28,050 bases of DNA from CAG-791 sp963596015 (GTDB lineage: Bacteria > Bacillota > Clostridia > Lachnospirales > Lachnospiraceae): the NCBI GenBank assembly GCA_963596015.1, contig CAVBJS010000034.1:1-28050 (forward strand), written 5' to 3'. How positions within the stretch are numbered: the stretch's first letter is position 1; each line of letters starts with the position of its first letter. Both the position numbers and the translations under genes were made by a program. Positions 13,287 to 21,417 of the stretch are shown piece by piece. The notes under the pieces are model-generated. The model saw nothing but the letters and a program-made list of their open reading frames with translations. It was not told the origin of the DNA and searched no databases.

Positions 13287-14828
13287 ATGGATACAGTCAG
13301 TATGTTTTTTGGAACCTGGTGGTCCCTGGTGCCGCCGGTGCTGGCCATTGTGTTGGCTCTGATCACTAAGGAGGTATATCTGTCGCTGTTTTGCGGTGTT
13401 CTTTTGGGCGCACTCTTTACGGCAAATTTCCAGCCATGGGGCACTTTTGAGACCATGTTCTCTACCATGACATCCAGCATGGATTTAAATATCATCATCT
13501 TCGATGTATTGCTGGGTATGATCATCGTATTGATGTCCAAGTGCGGGGGGACAGCTGCGTATGGCAACTGGGCTTCCAAGCGTTTGAAGACCAGAAAGGC
13601 ATCTTTGTTTGCCACAGTGGGACTGGGTATCCTGATCTTTGTGGATGATTATTTTAACTGTCTGACGGTAGGCTCTGTCATGCGGCCCGTTACCGACAAG
13701 CAGAAGATCTCCAGAGCAAAGCTGGCCTATATCATCGACGCCACCGCAGCACCGGTATGCATCATCGCCCCCATCTCCAGCTGGGCGGCTGCCGTCAACT
13801 CTTACGTGCCGGAGGACAGCTCCCTGACCGGATTTCAGCTGTTCCTTAGCACGATCCCCTATAACCTGTATGCTATCCTGACCATCTTTATGGTGCTGTT
13901 CATCATCGGCATGGATATCGATTTCGGCTTGATGCGCAAGCACGAGTGCAATGCCAAGGCCGGAGATCTGTTCACTACCGGCGGTGAGGAATTTGTCCAG
14001 GCTGCCAAAGAGGAAGAAAAAGCAAGAGAGAATACAAAGGGACACGTCATCGATCTGGTGCTTCCCATGATCGTATTGATCGGCTCTGCAGTGCTGGCCA
14101 TGATCTACACCGGTTTCCTGAGCGGCGCCGGCAATGTGGTGGACGCTTTCGCCAACTGCGATGCGGAGATGAGTCTGATCCTGGCTACCTTAGTCACAGT
14201 AGTCTTTATGGCGATCCTGTATCTGCCCAGAAAGGTCATTACCTTCCAGGAGTTCATGCAGTCTCTGCCGGATGGCGCTAAGATGATGATCCCGGCCATC
14301 CTGATCCTGACCTTTGCCTGGACCTTAAAGGGCATGGGCGATAACCTGGGCATCGGCACCTTTATCGATTCTACCGTGACATTGTCCGGCAGCGTGGCCA
14401 TTTTCGTGCCTATGATCATGTTCTGCATTGCCATGTTTCTGGCATTTTCCACCGGCACCTCCTGGGGAACCTTCGCTATCCTGGTGCCCATCGTCATCTC
14501 CATGTTCAACCATGTGGATGAGAAGATGATGATCATTGCCGTATCTGCTGTACTGGCCGGTGCCGTTTGCGGAGATCACATCTCTCCTATTTCCGATACT
14601 ACCATCATGTCCAGCGCCGGCGCACAGTGCCCGCACCTGAACCACGTGCAGACACAGATGCAGTACGCCGCTGTAGTTATGGGCGTCTGCATAGTGGGCT
14701 ATGTTATCGCCGGCGCTACCAAGAGCTGGTGGATCACCCTTCTGATCTGCCTGGTCATTGAGACAGTAGTTCTTCTGGGGATTAAAAAGAAAGTGGCAGC
14801 GAAATACGGCGTAAAGGCAGTGAAGTAA
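13287..14828 (+). CDS. nhaC: Na+/H+ antiporter, NhaC family
   Basis: A 513-residue polytopic membrane protein with roughly 11-12 hydrophobic segments and no signal peptide. Family features include the early LVPPVLAIVLALITKEVYLSL, the charged intramembrane FVDDYFNCLTVGSVMRPV, a DATAAPVCIIAPISSWAA segment and a late GDHISPISDTTIMSSAGA segment, conserved in NhaC-type antiporters and relatives. It would exchange cytoplasmic Na+ for external H+ (or an amino acid pair, as in malate-lactate or Tyr/tyramine relatives). NhaC itself is the most cautious name. Start is the ATG at 13287 behind GGAGGGAG and GAGG. A C39-like protease gene follows after 11 bp and is probably co-transcribed. Confidence 0.88.
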   Translation: MDTVSMFFGTWWSLVPPVLAIVLALITKEVYLSLFCGVLLGALFTANFQPWGTFETMFSTMTSSMDLNIIIFDVLLGMIIVLMSKCGGTAAYGNWASKRLKTRKASLFATVGLGILIFVDDYFNCLTVGSVMRPVTDKQKISRAKLAYIIDATAAPVCIIAPISSWAAAVNSYVPEDSSLTGFQLFLSTIPYNLYAILTIFMVLFIIGMDIDFGLMRKHECNAKAGDLFTTGGEEFVQAAKEEEKARENTKGHVIDLVLPMIVLIGSAVLAMIYTGFLSGAGNVVDAFANCDAEMSLILATLVTVVFMAILYLPRKVITFQEFMQSLPDGAKMMIPAILILTFAWTLKGMGDNLGIGTFIDSTVTLSGSVAIFVPMIMFCIAMFLAFSTGTSWGTFAILVPIVISMFNHVDEKMMIIAVSAVLAGAVCGDHISPISDTTIMSSAGAQCPHLNHVQTQMQYAAVVMGVCIVGYVIAGATKSWWITLLICLVIETVVLLGIKKKVAAKYGVKAVK

Positions 14829-14839
14829 GAGGAAAGTAA

Positions 14840-15475
14840 TTGGAAAAAGAAAAAATCCTGACAGTTCCCTATATTGACCAGACGGCGGACTGGCCCACCG
14901 GCTGCGAGAGTGTATCGGCGGTAATGCTGGCAAAGTACCTGGGGGCCAAGTGCAGCGTGGATGATTTCATAGAAAAGTATCTGGAAAAGCATCCCATGCA
15001 AAATAAAGAGGGCCGACTCTACGGCCCGGACCCCAACCGGTATTTTGCCGGCAGTCCTTACGATCCGGATTCCTTTGGATGCTATCCGAAGGTAATGGTA
15101 CAGGCACTGAATCGGCTTTTTGCCCGGGAGGGGATGCCCTATCTGGCGGAAGATGCCACCGGCATTCCCACAGAAAAACTTTTGCGGGAGCAGATCGACG
15201 CCGGCATGCCGGTCTTATACTGGACCAGCATTAATTTAAAGCCCACCTACGTGGGACCGGTATGGAGCCTGGAGGATGGAAACGGGGACTTCACCTGGGT
15301 GTCCAATGAGCATTGCCTGGTGCTGGTGGGATACGGACAGAAGGAAGGAAAAGCGCTTCTGTATTGCAATGATCCCTGGGAAAATCATGGCTGCATCGGC
15401 TATGACAGGGCATTGGTGGAAAGAAGACATGCGGAACAGGCACAAAGAGCAGTGGTGGTAAGAGAAAAGAAGTAA
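14840..15475 (+). CDS. C39-like (papain-fold) cysteine peptidase
   Basis: A 211-residue protein of the C39_2 type. The catalytic Cys is C22 in WPTGCESVSAVML, the His is H158 in SNEHCLVLVGYG, and the third residue is N177/D178 in CNDPW. No signal peptide, membrane anchor or ABC transporter domain is present, so it appears cytoplasmic and is not a bacteriocin-export protease. Substrate is unknown. The start is TTG, supported by AGAGGAAAG just upstream. It begins 11 bp after nhaC ends, so the two form one unit. The gene ends immediately before the second structured leader, which may be on the same transcript. Confidence 0.85.
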   Translation: MEKEKILTVPYIDQTADWPTGCESVSAVMLAKYLGAKCSVDDFIEKYLEKHPMQNKEGRLYGPDPNRYFAGSPYDPDSFGCYPKVMVQALNRLFAREGMPYLAEDATGIPTEKLLREQIDAGMPVLYWTSINLKPTYVGPVWSLEDGNGDFTWVSNEHCLVLVGYGQKEGKALLYCNDPWENHGCIGYDRALVERRHAEQAQRAVVVREKK

Positions 15476-15492
15476 TAGCTGCTGCAGGTGAG

Positions 15493-15649
15493 CTGCGGCA
15501 AGAAAAGGGAAGTTTGAAAGAAATACCTGATGGTATTTCTTTCAAACAGCATTGATGGCGTGATCGTCATCAATGCAGGATCACATCGGAGAATTCGCCT
15601 ACGCGAAATTCTCCTCGTGTTGTCGCAGACAAGCTGCGACAAGAAAGGA
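15493..15649 (+). repeat. Multi-hairpin leader element, copy 2 (upstream of fhs)
   Basis: Same architecture as the tatD leader. Hairpin 1 is 15512-15527/15532-15547 (16 bp, TGAT loop), hairpin 2 is 15550-15560/15565-15575, and hairpin 3 is 15588-15598/15603-15614. The outer stem is CTGCGGCAA (15493-15501) with TTGTCGCAG (15620-15628), and the competing terminal hairpin is TTGTCGCAG with CTGCGACAA (15634-15642). Versus copy 1, hairpin 1 has two paired substitutions (C-G to T-A and G-C to A-T), and the outer stem keeps pairing by a G-U. The 3' end runs into AAAGGA (15644-15649), the fhs ribosome binding site. No separate promoter is evident between the upstream stop codon and the element. Confidence 0.8.
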
Positions 15650-15653
15650 AGAG

Positions 15654-17324
15654 ATGAAAACAGATATCGAAATCGCACAGGAAGCAAAAATGGAACCTAT
15701 CACCGAGGTGGCCGGCCGCCTGGGGATCGCCCCGGAGCAGCTGGAGCAGTATGGCCGTTATAAGGCAAAGCTGTCCGGTGAGTATCTGGAGAGCCTTAAG
15801 GAGCAGCCGGACGGCAAGCTGATCCTGGTGACCGCCATCAATCCCACCGCAGCCGGAGAAGGCAAGACTACGATCAGTATCGGTATGGCAGATGCCTTCC
15901 ACAGACTGGGCAAAAAGGTAATGCTGGCCCTGCGTGAGCCTTCCCTTGGACCCTGCTTTGGCGTAAAGGGCGGTGCAGCCGGCGGCGGCTATGCACAGGT
16001 AGTTCCCATGGAGGATCTGAACCTGCACTTTACCGGCGATTTCCATGCTATTACTTCCGCCAATAACCTTCTGGCAGCTATGCTGGACAATTCCCTGCAT
16101 CAGGGCAATCCCCTGGGCATCGATCCCACCAGAGTGGTATGGAAGCGCTGCATGGATATGAATGATCGCTCCCTGCGCAATATCGTGATCGGCCTGGGCA
16201 CCAAGGTGGACGGCCCGGTGCGGGAGGATCATTTCGTCATCACGGCAGCTTCCGAGATCATGGCTGTGCTTTGCCTTGCCAGCGACATGGAGGATCTAAA
16301 GAAGCGCATTGACCGCATCGTGGTGGCTTACAATTATGACAATATGCCGGTGACCGCAGGAGAGCTGGGTGCTACCGGCGCTATGTGTGCCCTTTTAAAG
16401 GATGCCTTAAAGCCTAACCTGGTACAGACCATGGAGCACACCCCGGCCCTGGTGCACGGCGGTCCTTTTGCCAATATCGCCCATGGCTGCAATTCCATGC
16501 GTGCCACCAAGGCAGCTCTGAAAATGGCAGATTATGCCATCACAGAGGCGGGCTTCGGCGCAGATCTGGGCGCAGAGAAATTCTTTGACATCAAGTGCAG
16601 AATGGGCGGCTTAAAGCCCAGCGCCGTGGTGCTGGTAGCCAGTGTGGCAGCCCTTAAGTTTAACGGCGGCGTAGCCAAGGCTGATGTGCATACGGAAAAT
16701 CTGGAAGCACTGCAGAAGGGCATCGTAAATCTGGAGAAGCATATCGAGAACCTGCACAAGTACGGTGTGCCGGTAGTGGTGGCGTTGAACAGCTTCGTTT
16801 CCGATACCGAGGCAGAATCTGCCATGATCGAGAAGTTCTGTCTGGAAAAGGGATGCGCTTTCTCCAAGGCAACAGTATGGGCCAACGGCGGCGAGGGCGG
16901 CCTTGATCTGGCACAGAAGGTACTGCAGGCTATAGAGACCCAGGAGAATCATTTCCATGTTCTTTACGAGGAAAGCCTGCCTTTAAAGGAAAAGATCGAG
17001 ACTATCGCCAAAGAGATCTACGGCGCTGACGGCGTAAATTATACCGCAGCAGCCCAGAAACAGCTGGCAAGATTGGAGACCCTTGGCTTTGGCAATCTGC
17101 CGGTATGCATGGCAAAGACCCAGTATTCCCTGTCTGATGACCAGACCAAGTTAGGACGTCCCACAGGCTTCTCCATTACTGTAAGAGAAGTTTACGTATC
17201 TGCCGGCGCCGGCTTCGTGGTAGTCCAGACCGGCTCCATCATGGCAATGCCCGGCCTGCCCAAGCAGCCCGCTGCCGTGAAGATCAATGTGGAAAATGAC
17301 GGAAGAATCGAAGGCCTGTTTTAA
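15654..17324 (+). CDS. fhs: Formate-tetrahydrofolate ligase
   Basis: A 556-residue cytoplasmic enzyme (normal length) that makes 10-formyl-THF from formate, THF and ATP. It is the entry point of formate into one-carbon metabolism and, in acetogens, into the methyl branch of the Wood-Ljungdahl pathway. Key motifs are PTAAGEGKTT (64-73, ATP loop), EPSLGPCFGVKGGAAGGG, FTGDFHAITSANNLL and the C-terminal GFVVVQTGSIMAMPGLP. Start is the ATG at 15654 behind AAAGGA; upstream in-frame codons would translate the hairpin leader. Other C1 genes are not adjacent. The multi-hairpin leader is shared with tatD, so a folate-specific control is unlikely. Confidence 0.97.
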   Translation: MKTDIEIAQEAKMEPITEVAGRLGIAPEQLEQYGRYKAKLSGEYLESLKEQPDGKLILVTAINPTAAGEGKTTISIGMADAFHRLGKKVMLALREPSLGPCFGVKGGAAGGGYAQVVPMEDLNLHFTGDFHAITSANNLLAAMLDNSLHQGNPLGIDPTRVVWKRCMDMNDRSLRNIVIGLGTKVDGPVREDHFVITAASEIMAVLCLASDMEDLKKRIDRIVVAYNYDNMPVTAGELGATGAMCALLKDALKPNLVQTMEHTPALVHGGPFANIAHGCNSMRATKAALKMADYAITEAGFGADLGAEKFFDIKCRMGGLKPSAVVLVASVAALKFNGGVAKADVHTENLEALQKGIVNLEKHIENLHKYGVPVVVALNSFVSDTEAESAMIEKFCLEKGCAFSKATVWANGGEGGLDLAQKVLQAIETQENHFHVLYEESLPLKEKIETIAKEIYGADGVNYTAAAQKQLARLETLGFGNLPVCMAKTQYSLSDDQTKLGRPTGFSITVREVYVSAGAGFVVVQTGSIMAMPGLPKQPAAVKINVENDGRIEGLF

Positions 17325-17350
17325 AGTACGGTAGATGAGCCATGGAATAG

Positions 17351-17413
17351 GTTACTGTTCAGACATTAACTAAGCGGATGGGTGACGGAGTGCGGCAGGT
17401 GCTGAACAGTAAC
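17351..17413. mobile_element. Inverted-repeat element D with 8-bp target-site duplication
   Basis: The 63-bp element has perfect 12-bp termini GTTACTGTTCAG (17351-17362) and CTGAACAGTAAC (17402-17413). The flanks TGGAATAG (17343-17350) and CGGAATAG (17414-17421) match at 7 of 8 positions, consistent with a target-site duplication made on insertion. It carries no ORF. Its last 18 bases, GGCAGGTGCTGAACAGTA, recur in element H. Confidence 0.8.
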
Positions 17414-17495
17414 CGGAATAGAAGGTAATGTGATCCACAATGTATGATAGAAATGTGGATTGTTGGTGACAATGATGCGACAAAAGGGGGAAAAT

Positions 17496-18614
17496 ATGGC
17501 AGAGGTATATTTTACAGATTTCAGAACCCATGTGGGGACATCACTTCCGGAAAAGTTAAAAAGACTATGTAAGGTCGCCGGCATCGGCAATATTGACATG
17601 GAAGGACGTTTCGTAGCCATTAAGATGCATTTCGGAGAGCTGGGCAATATCGCCTATCTGCGTCCCCAGTATGCCAAGGCAGTGGCAGATCTGGTAAAGG
17701 AGCAGCAGGGCATTCCCTTCCTGACAGACTGCAACACCCTGTATCCCGGGAGCCGGCGAAGTGCACCGGAGCATCTGGACTGTGCCAATATCAACGGCTT
17801 TAACACAGTCACCACCGGATGTCAGATCATCATCGGAGACGGCCTGAAGGGAACAGACGATGTGATCGTTCCGGTGCGCAACGGTGAGTATTGTAAAGAA
17901 GCTTACATCGGCCGCACTGTTATGGATGCGGATGTTTTCATTTCCCTGACCCACTTTAAGGGGCACGAGGCTACGGGATTTGGCGGCGCCTTGAAGAATA
18001 TCGGCATGGGCTGCGGTTCCAGAGCCGGCAAGATGCACCAGCACAACAGCGGCAAGCCGGTGGTGAACCAGGAACTTTGCAGAGGATGTCAGCGGTGTAC
18101 AAAGGAGTGCGGCTCCGACGCCATCATCTATAAAGATCACAAAGCCTTTATCGATCCGGATATCTGCAAAGGCTGCGGACGCTGTATCGGTGCCTGTTCC
18201 TTCAATGCCATCAGTAATGAGAACTCCAATGCCAATGAGATCTTAGGATGTAAGATTGCGGAGTATTCCCAGGCAGTCTGCGACGGTCGTCCCTGCTTCC
18301 ATATTTCCCTGATCACGGATGTGTCACCGAACTGTGACTGCCACGGGGAAAACGATGCACCGATCCTGCCTAATATCGGTATGTTGGCTTCCTTCGATCC
18401 GGTGGCCTTAGACCAGGCCTGTGTAGACCTCTGTCTTGCAGCCCAGCCGATTCAGAACTCCCAGTTAGGAGACCATCTGGCAGATCCTCATTTCCATGAC
18501 CACGGGGATCACTTCATGAACAGCAATCCCAACGTGCGTTGGAAGGAGACGCTGGAGCATGCAGAAAAAATCGGTCTTGGCAGTAGACAGTATGAGCTGA
18601 AAAGGATAAAGTAG
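17496..18614 (+). CDS. DUF362 protein with two [4Fe-4S] ferredoxin motifs
   Basis: A 372-residue cytoplasmic protein. A DUF362 domain covers most of the chain, including FVAIKMHFGELG (39-50), FISLTHFKGHEATGFGGALKNIGMG and a C-terminal ASFDPVALDQACVDLC. A two-cluster ferredoxin insert sits at about 190-240: C195, C198, C201, C205 and C224, C227, C230, C234, each followed by the usual small residue or Pro-replacing segment. Additional cysteines (CDCHGEND) lie further on. The biochemical role of this common anaerobe family is not established; electron transfer is a reasonable inference. Start is the ATG at 17496 behind GGGGG. It follows fhs, with mobile element D between them. Confidence 0.88.
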   Translation: MAEVYFTDFRTHVGTSLPEKLKRLCKVAGIGNIDMEGRFVAIKMHFGELGNIAYLRPQYAKAVADLVKEQQGIPFLTDCNTLYPGSRRSAPEHLDCANINGFNTVTTGCQIIIGDGLKGTDDVIVPVRNGEYCKEAYIGRTVMDADVFISLTHFKGHEATGFGGALKNIGMGCGSRAGKMHQHNSGKPVVNQELCRGCQRCTKECGSDAIIYKDHKAFIDPDICKGCGRCIGACSFNAISNENSNANEILGCKIAEYSQAVCDGRPCFHISLITDVSPNCDCHGENDAPILPNIGMLASFDPVALDQACVDLCLAAQPIQNSQLGDHLADPHFHDHGDHFMNSNPNVRWKETLEHAEKIGLGSRQYELKRIK

Positions 18615-18636
18615 ACAACAGCAGCACAGAGAAAGT

Positions 18637-18674
18637 AAATGAACCAAAATGGCCCAGGTCGTTTTGGTTCATTT
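18637..18674 (+). terminator. Hairpin after the DUF362 gene, possible terminator
   Basis: AAATGAACCAAAA (18637-18649) pairs perfectly with TTTTGGTTCATTT (18662-18674), 13 bp with a 12-base loop. The stem is A/T-rich and followed by only a single extra T, so it is a weak candidate for termination, though well placed 22 bp after the stop codon. Confidence 0.4.
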
Positions 18675-18700
18675 TGGGGATGCGGGCAGATTTCATCCTC

Positions 18701-18755
18701 AGGATCGCATCGGGGGGGGCGCCTGCGGGCAATGCTTCGATGCGATGTTGCGTAA
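18701..18755 (+). repeat. Partial relative of the multi-hairpin leader element
   Basis: It contains AGGATCGCATCG, GCGCCTGCGGGC and GATGTTGCG, which line up with AGGATCACATCGG, TCGCCTGCGCGA and GTGTTGTCGCAG of copies 1 and 2. ATCGCATCG (18704-18712) pairs perfectly with CGATGCGAT (18738-18746). Only the hairpin-3 portion is recognisable. Element E was inserted just downstream, separating it from the next gene. Confidence 0.45.
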
Positions 18756-18771
18756 AAACAGCAGCATAAAG

Positions 18772-18878
18772 GTTATTGTTCAGACGCCGTTCAGGCGGCG
18801 GGGACTGTCGGAAGTGTCCGAGTTTGGGAAGCCGCCGGATTTTGCCGCCCGCCGATCTGGTATTGCCTGAACAGTAAC
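18772..18878. mobile_element. Inverted-repeat element E with 8-bp target-site duplication
   Basis: The 107-bp element has termini GTTATTGTTCAG (18772-18783) and CTGAACAGTAAC (18867-18878), differing by one pair that would be G-U in RNA. The flanks GCATAAAG (18764-18771) and GCGTAAAG (18879-18886) match at 7 of 8 positions. The interior holds a GGCGGC/GCCGCC pairing and no ORF. The right flank contributes AAAG of the AAAGAGG ribosome binding site of the next gene. Confidence 0.75.
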
Positions 18879-18894
18879 GCGTAAAGAGGTGGAC

Positions 18895-19983
18895 ATGAGT
18901 AATTGGGATAAAGTACAGCTGGTAAAGGAATTTTCCGACCAGGGCGTTGACTGCTACAAGCTGGCAGGAGGAAATTACGTCAATGAGTATTACGTGGTCT
19001 CTGAGGCGGAGACCAGAAAACTGATGAACAGACCGGAGGTTGTGGGGTATGAGGTCTATCACTGCCTCATTCCTGCCACTTCCCAGATGCTCTACTATCT
19101 GAAGGAGAATAAAAAGGTCACCACGGCCAATATTCTCTCTATCCTGCGGGGGGCACTGAACTATCCTCTGGAGGAAAGCTGCTACCGGGAGCATATCCGG
19201 GTACATGACATCAGTTTCCTCTCCAGTGAGAGAGTCTTTACCGATGATGCCATCACAGGCCTGGAGATCAAGTACAGCAAGCTCACCATGGTGCCGGACA
19301 GCACCCTGATGATCGGCGATATCATTGCCTCCGGTGCGACCCTGGTGCACTGCATGCGCTATGTCATTGATTTCTACAGGGAGCACGGCGCACAGCTGCG
19401 CAATATCATCATCTTTACCATCGGCGGTACCAAGGGCATCGAGATCCTGGAGGACTTCACACAGGAGATTCGGACCTTCTGGCCTAATTTTGAGGGATTC
19501 ATCACGGTATTTTACGAAGGTATTTTTTCCACCTATCAGGACAAAGGCGTCTCCGGCATCAACCTGCCGGATGTGGACTTCTACTGGAAGGACGGTATTA
19601 TCGCGCCGGAGTTTCGCAGAGAGACCCTTTCCATGCAGAATCCGCTGTTCGAGAAGTGCATCATCTACGACGGCGGCGCAAGACGCTATGAGATTCAGGA
19701 GCATGTAGATGAGGTGCTGGCTTTCTGGCGGGGCATGCTGGAGCGGGCAGACCAGATCGATATGCAGGCCTTGTTGGAGGAAAAGCTGGGATATTCGCTG
19801 CCCATCAGCTATGAGGAGTGGATACGGTGCAATCACTATCAGACCATCGAGTCTGCGGATACCAGATGGCTTTACCAGAGTGAGATGCGCTACGCAGACT
19901 GCCTGAAGGATATGCAGTTAAAGGATATCGCCAAGCAGCGGATCAGTGAGTTCACAGCAGCGCTGTGCAAATATATGTTATAA
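18895..19983 (+). CDS. Phosphoribosyltransferase-fold protein of unknown substrate
   Basis: A 362-residue cytoplasmic protein. The PRPP-binding signature of type I phosphoribosyltransferases is visible as STLMIGDIIASGATLV (136-151; hydrophobic strand, acidic pair partly replaced by G-D, then SGAT for the phosphate loop). LSILRGALNY (81-90) fits the pyrophosphate loop. The C-terminal 120 residues, rich in aromatic and acidic residues, are not a known core PRT element and may confer specificity. It is longer than ordinary purine/pyrimidine PRTs (150-230 residues). The next gene encodes a CodB-type permease, suggesting base salvage, but the substrate is unproven. The ATG at 18895 is preferred to GTG at 18889, because AAAGAGG serves it with proper spacing. 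Confidence 0.75.
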   Translation: MSNWDKVQLVKEFSDQGVDCYKLAGGNYVNEYYVVSEAETRKLMNRPEVVGYEVYHCLIPATSQMLYYLKENKKVTTANILSILRGALNYPLEESCYREHIRVHDISFLSSERVFTDDAITGLEIKYSKLTMVPDSTLMIGDIIASGATLVHCMRYVIDFYREHGAQLRNIIIFTIGGTKGIEILEDFTQEIRTFWPNFEGFITVFYEGIFSTYQDKGVSGINLPDVDFYWKDGIIAPEFRRETLSMQNPLFEKCIIYDGGARRYEIQEHVDEVLAFWRGMLERADQIDMQALLEEKLGYSLPISYEEWIRCNHYQTIESADTRWLYQSEMRYADCLKDMQLKDIAKQRISEFTAALCKYML

Positions 19984-20034
19984 GGCTATGCAGAAAATAT
20001 TTATTCTGTCTGAACGCCTGAGAGAGGGAGAGTA

Positions 20035-20162
20035 GTGTGAAAGATCTGCTCGATAGCAGATCTTTCACACAGCTATGTGTGCCGCAGGCGTCACAAATAG
20101 CCCTGATCCCAAAGCAAATCTGAAATTTGCTTTGGGATTTCTCCGGCACAAAGTGCCTGCGG
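20035..20162 (+). repeat. Multi-hairpin leader upstream of the codB-like gene
   Basis: Hairpin 1 is 20035-20050/20055-20070, 16 perfect base pairs with a CGAT loop. Hairpin 2 is 20072-20085/20088-20101 with mismatches. Hairpin 3 is 20106-20119/20125-20138, 14 bp. A small GGCAC-AAA-GTGCC hairpin follows (20145-20157). CCGCAGGC in hairpin 2 (20082-20089) can instead pair with GCCTGCGG (20155-20162), which abuts the ribosome binding site GGAGAG. Hairpin sequences differ from copies 1 and 2, but the layout (three hairpins, then a competing pairing at the start site) is the same. Confidence 0.65.
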
Positions 20163-20175
20163 AATGGAGAGTATT

Positions 20176-21417
20176 ATGAAAAACGAGAAACCGAAAAAAG
20201 ATGTTGATTTCGCGGAATGCGCGGTGCCGGCAGAGAGCCGTAAGGGCATGCTGACCATGTTCATGATCATGCTGGGCTTTACCTTTTTCTCTGCCAGCAT
20301 GTGGGTTGGTCAGGAACTGGCAGAGGGACTGGATTTTTGGGGATTCCTGGAGTCTCTGCTTTTAGGCGGCGCGATCCTGGGCGTTTACACCGGCCTGCTG
20401 GGCTATGTGGGCGCTAAGACAGGTCTGTCCTTAGATCTTCTGTCACAGCGTGCATTTGGTATCAAGGGCTCCTACCTGCCTTCTGCCATGATCAGCTTTA
20501 CCCAGATCGGCTGGTTCGGCGTAGGCCTTGCCATGTTTGCCATTCCGGTATCCAAGGAATTGCTGGGTGGCAGCGATCTCGCCATGTGGGCACTGGTCAT
20601 CATAGCAGGTATATGTATGACTGCTTCCGCTTACTTTGGTATTGAGTCTCTGACCATCGTCAGCTACATTGCAGTTCCGTTGGTAGCTATCCTTGGCACC
20701 GTGGCCATGATCATGGCTGTCAACCAGGGAGACGGCACCATCATCGATCAGTTTGCCGCTTCCAGCGGAAGCCTGACCGTGATCGGCGGCGCAGGCCTGG
20801 TAGTAGGCTCCTTCGTCTCCGGCGGTACGGCTACACCGAACTTCTCCCGCTTTGCCAAGAGTGCAAAATCCGGCGTGATCACCACCGTGGTTGCTTTCTT
20901 TATCGGCAACTCCCTGATGTTCTTCTTCGGCGCTGTCTCCTCCATCTTCGTGGGAGGAAATGATATCTTCGAAGTCATGATCCGCCTGAACCTGTTTTAC
21001 CTGGCAGTGCTGGTGCTGGGTCTGAATATCTGGACCACCAATGACAATGCCCTTTATTCCGTAGGCCTCGGCCTTGCCAACATCTTCCACCGGAATAAAA
21101 AGTCCATGGTACTGATCTCCGGTATCATCGGCACCGTAGCTGCCGTATGGCTGTATTACAACTTCTGCAGCTGGCTGAACGTGCTGAACTGCACCCTGCC
21201 GCCGGTAGGCATTATCCTGGTGCTGAGCTACTTCATGCACAAGAGCGACTACGAGACCGAAAATCCCACTTTAAAGAACGTAAACTGGTGGGCAGTGGCC
21301 GGCGTCATTCTGGGCGCCGTGGTGGCAAACGTACTCCACTGGGGCGTGGCTTCCATCAATGGTATGGTAGTGGCTGCTGTCTGCTATATTGTGGGACAAT
21401 TAGTAGAGAAGAAATAA
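20176..21417 (+). CDS. codB: Cytosine permease-like transporter (NCS1 family, CodB type)
   Basis: A 413-residue membrane protein with about 12 hydrophobic segments. The NCS1 signatures are present: an N-terminal hydrophilic PAESRKGML leading into TM1 (MLGFTFFSASMWVGQEL), SLLLGGAILGVYTGLLGYVGAKTGLSLDLLSQRAFG with GTGLSxxxLSxxxFG character, and FTQIGWFGVGL. It is expected to import a nucleobase such as cytosine with H+ or Na+. No cytosine deaminase (codA) is nearby; instead a phosphoribosyltransferase-fold gene precedes it, so the exact base is open. The ATG at 20176 is preferred over 20164, because GGAGAG (20167-20172) is then spaced correctly. No clear terminator follows. Confidence 0.85.
   Translation: MKNEKPKKDVDFAECAVPAESRKGMLTMFMIMLGFTFFSASMWVGQELAEGLDFWGFLESLLLGGAILGVYTGLLGYVGAKTGLSLDLLSQRAFGIKGSYLPSAMISFTQIGWFGVGLAMFAIPVSKELLGGSDLAMWALVIIAGICMTASAYFGIESLTIVSYIAVPLVAILGTVAMIMAVNQGDGTIIDQFAASSGSLTVIGGAGLVVGSFVSGGTATPNFSRFAKSAKSGVITTVVAFFIGNSLMFFFGAVSSIFVGGNDIFEVMIRLNLFYLAVLVLGLNIWTTNDNALYSVGLGLANIFHRNKKSMVLISGIIGTVAAVWLYYNFCSWLNVLNCTLPPVGIILVLSYFMHKSDYETENPTLKNVNWWAVAGVILGAVVANVLHWGVASINGMVVAAVCYIVGQLVEKK

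Noticed and set aside
14840..15475. Bacteriocin leader peptidase or exporter
   Set aside because: The C39-like protein has no ABC or membrane domains, and no double-glycine precursor gene is nearby.
15493..15649. THF riboswitch upstream of fhs
   Set aside because: fhs is a plausible target gene, but the same element precedes tatD and I cannot see the short conserved THF aptamer core. The structure is a multi-hairpin repeat rather than a known folate aptamer.
17340..17425. Element D as a simple fhs terminator
   Set aside because: There is no T-run after the right arm, the arms are separated by about 40 poorly paired bases, and the flanking 8-mers match, which fits insertion better.
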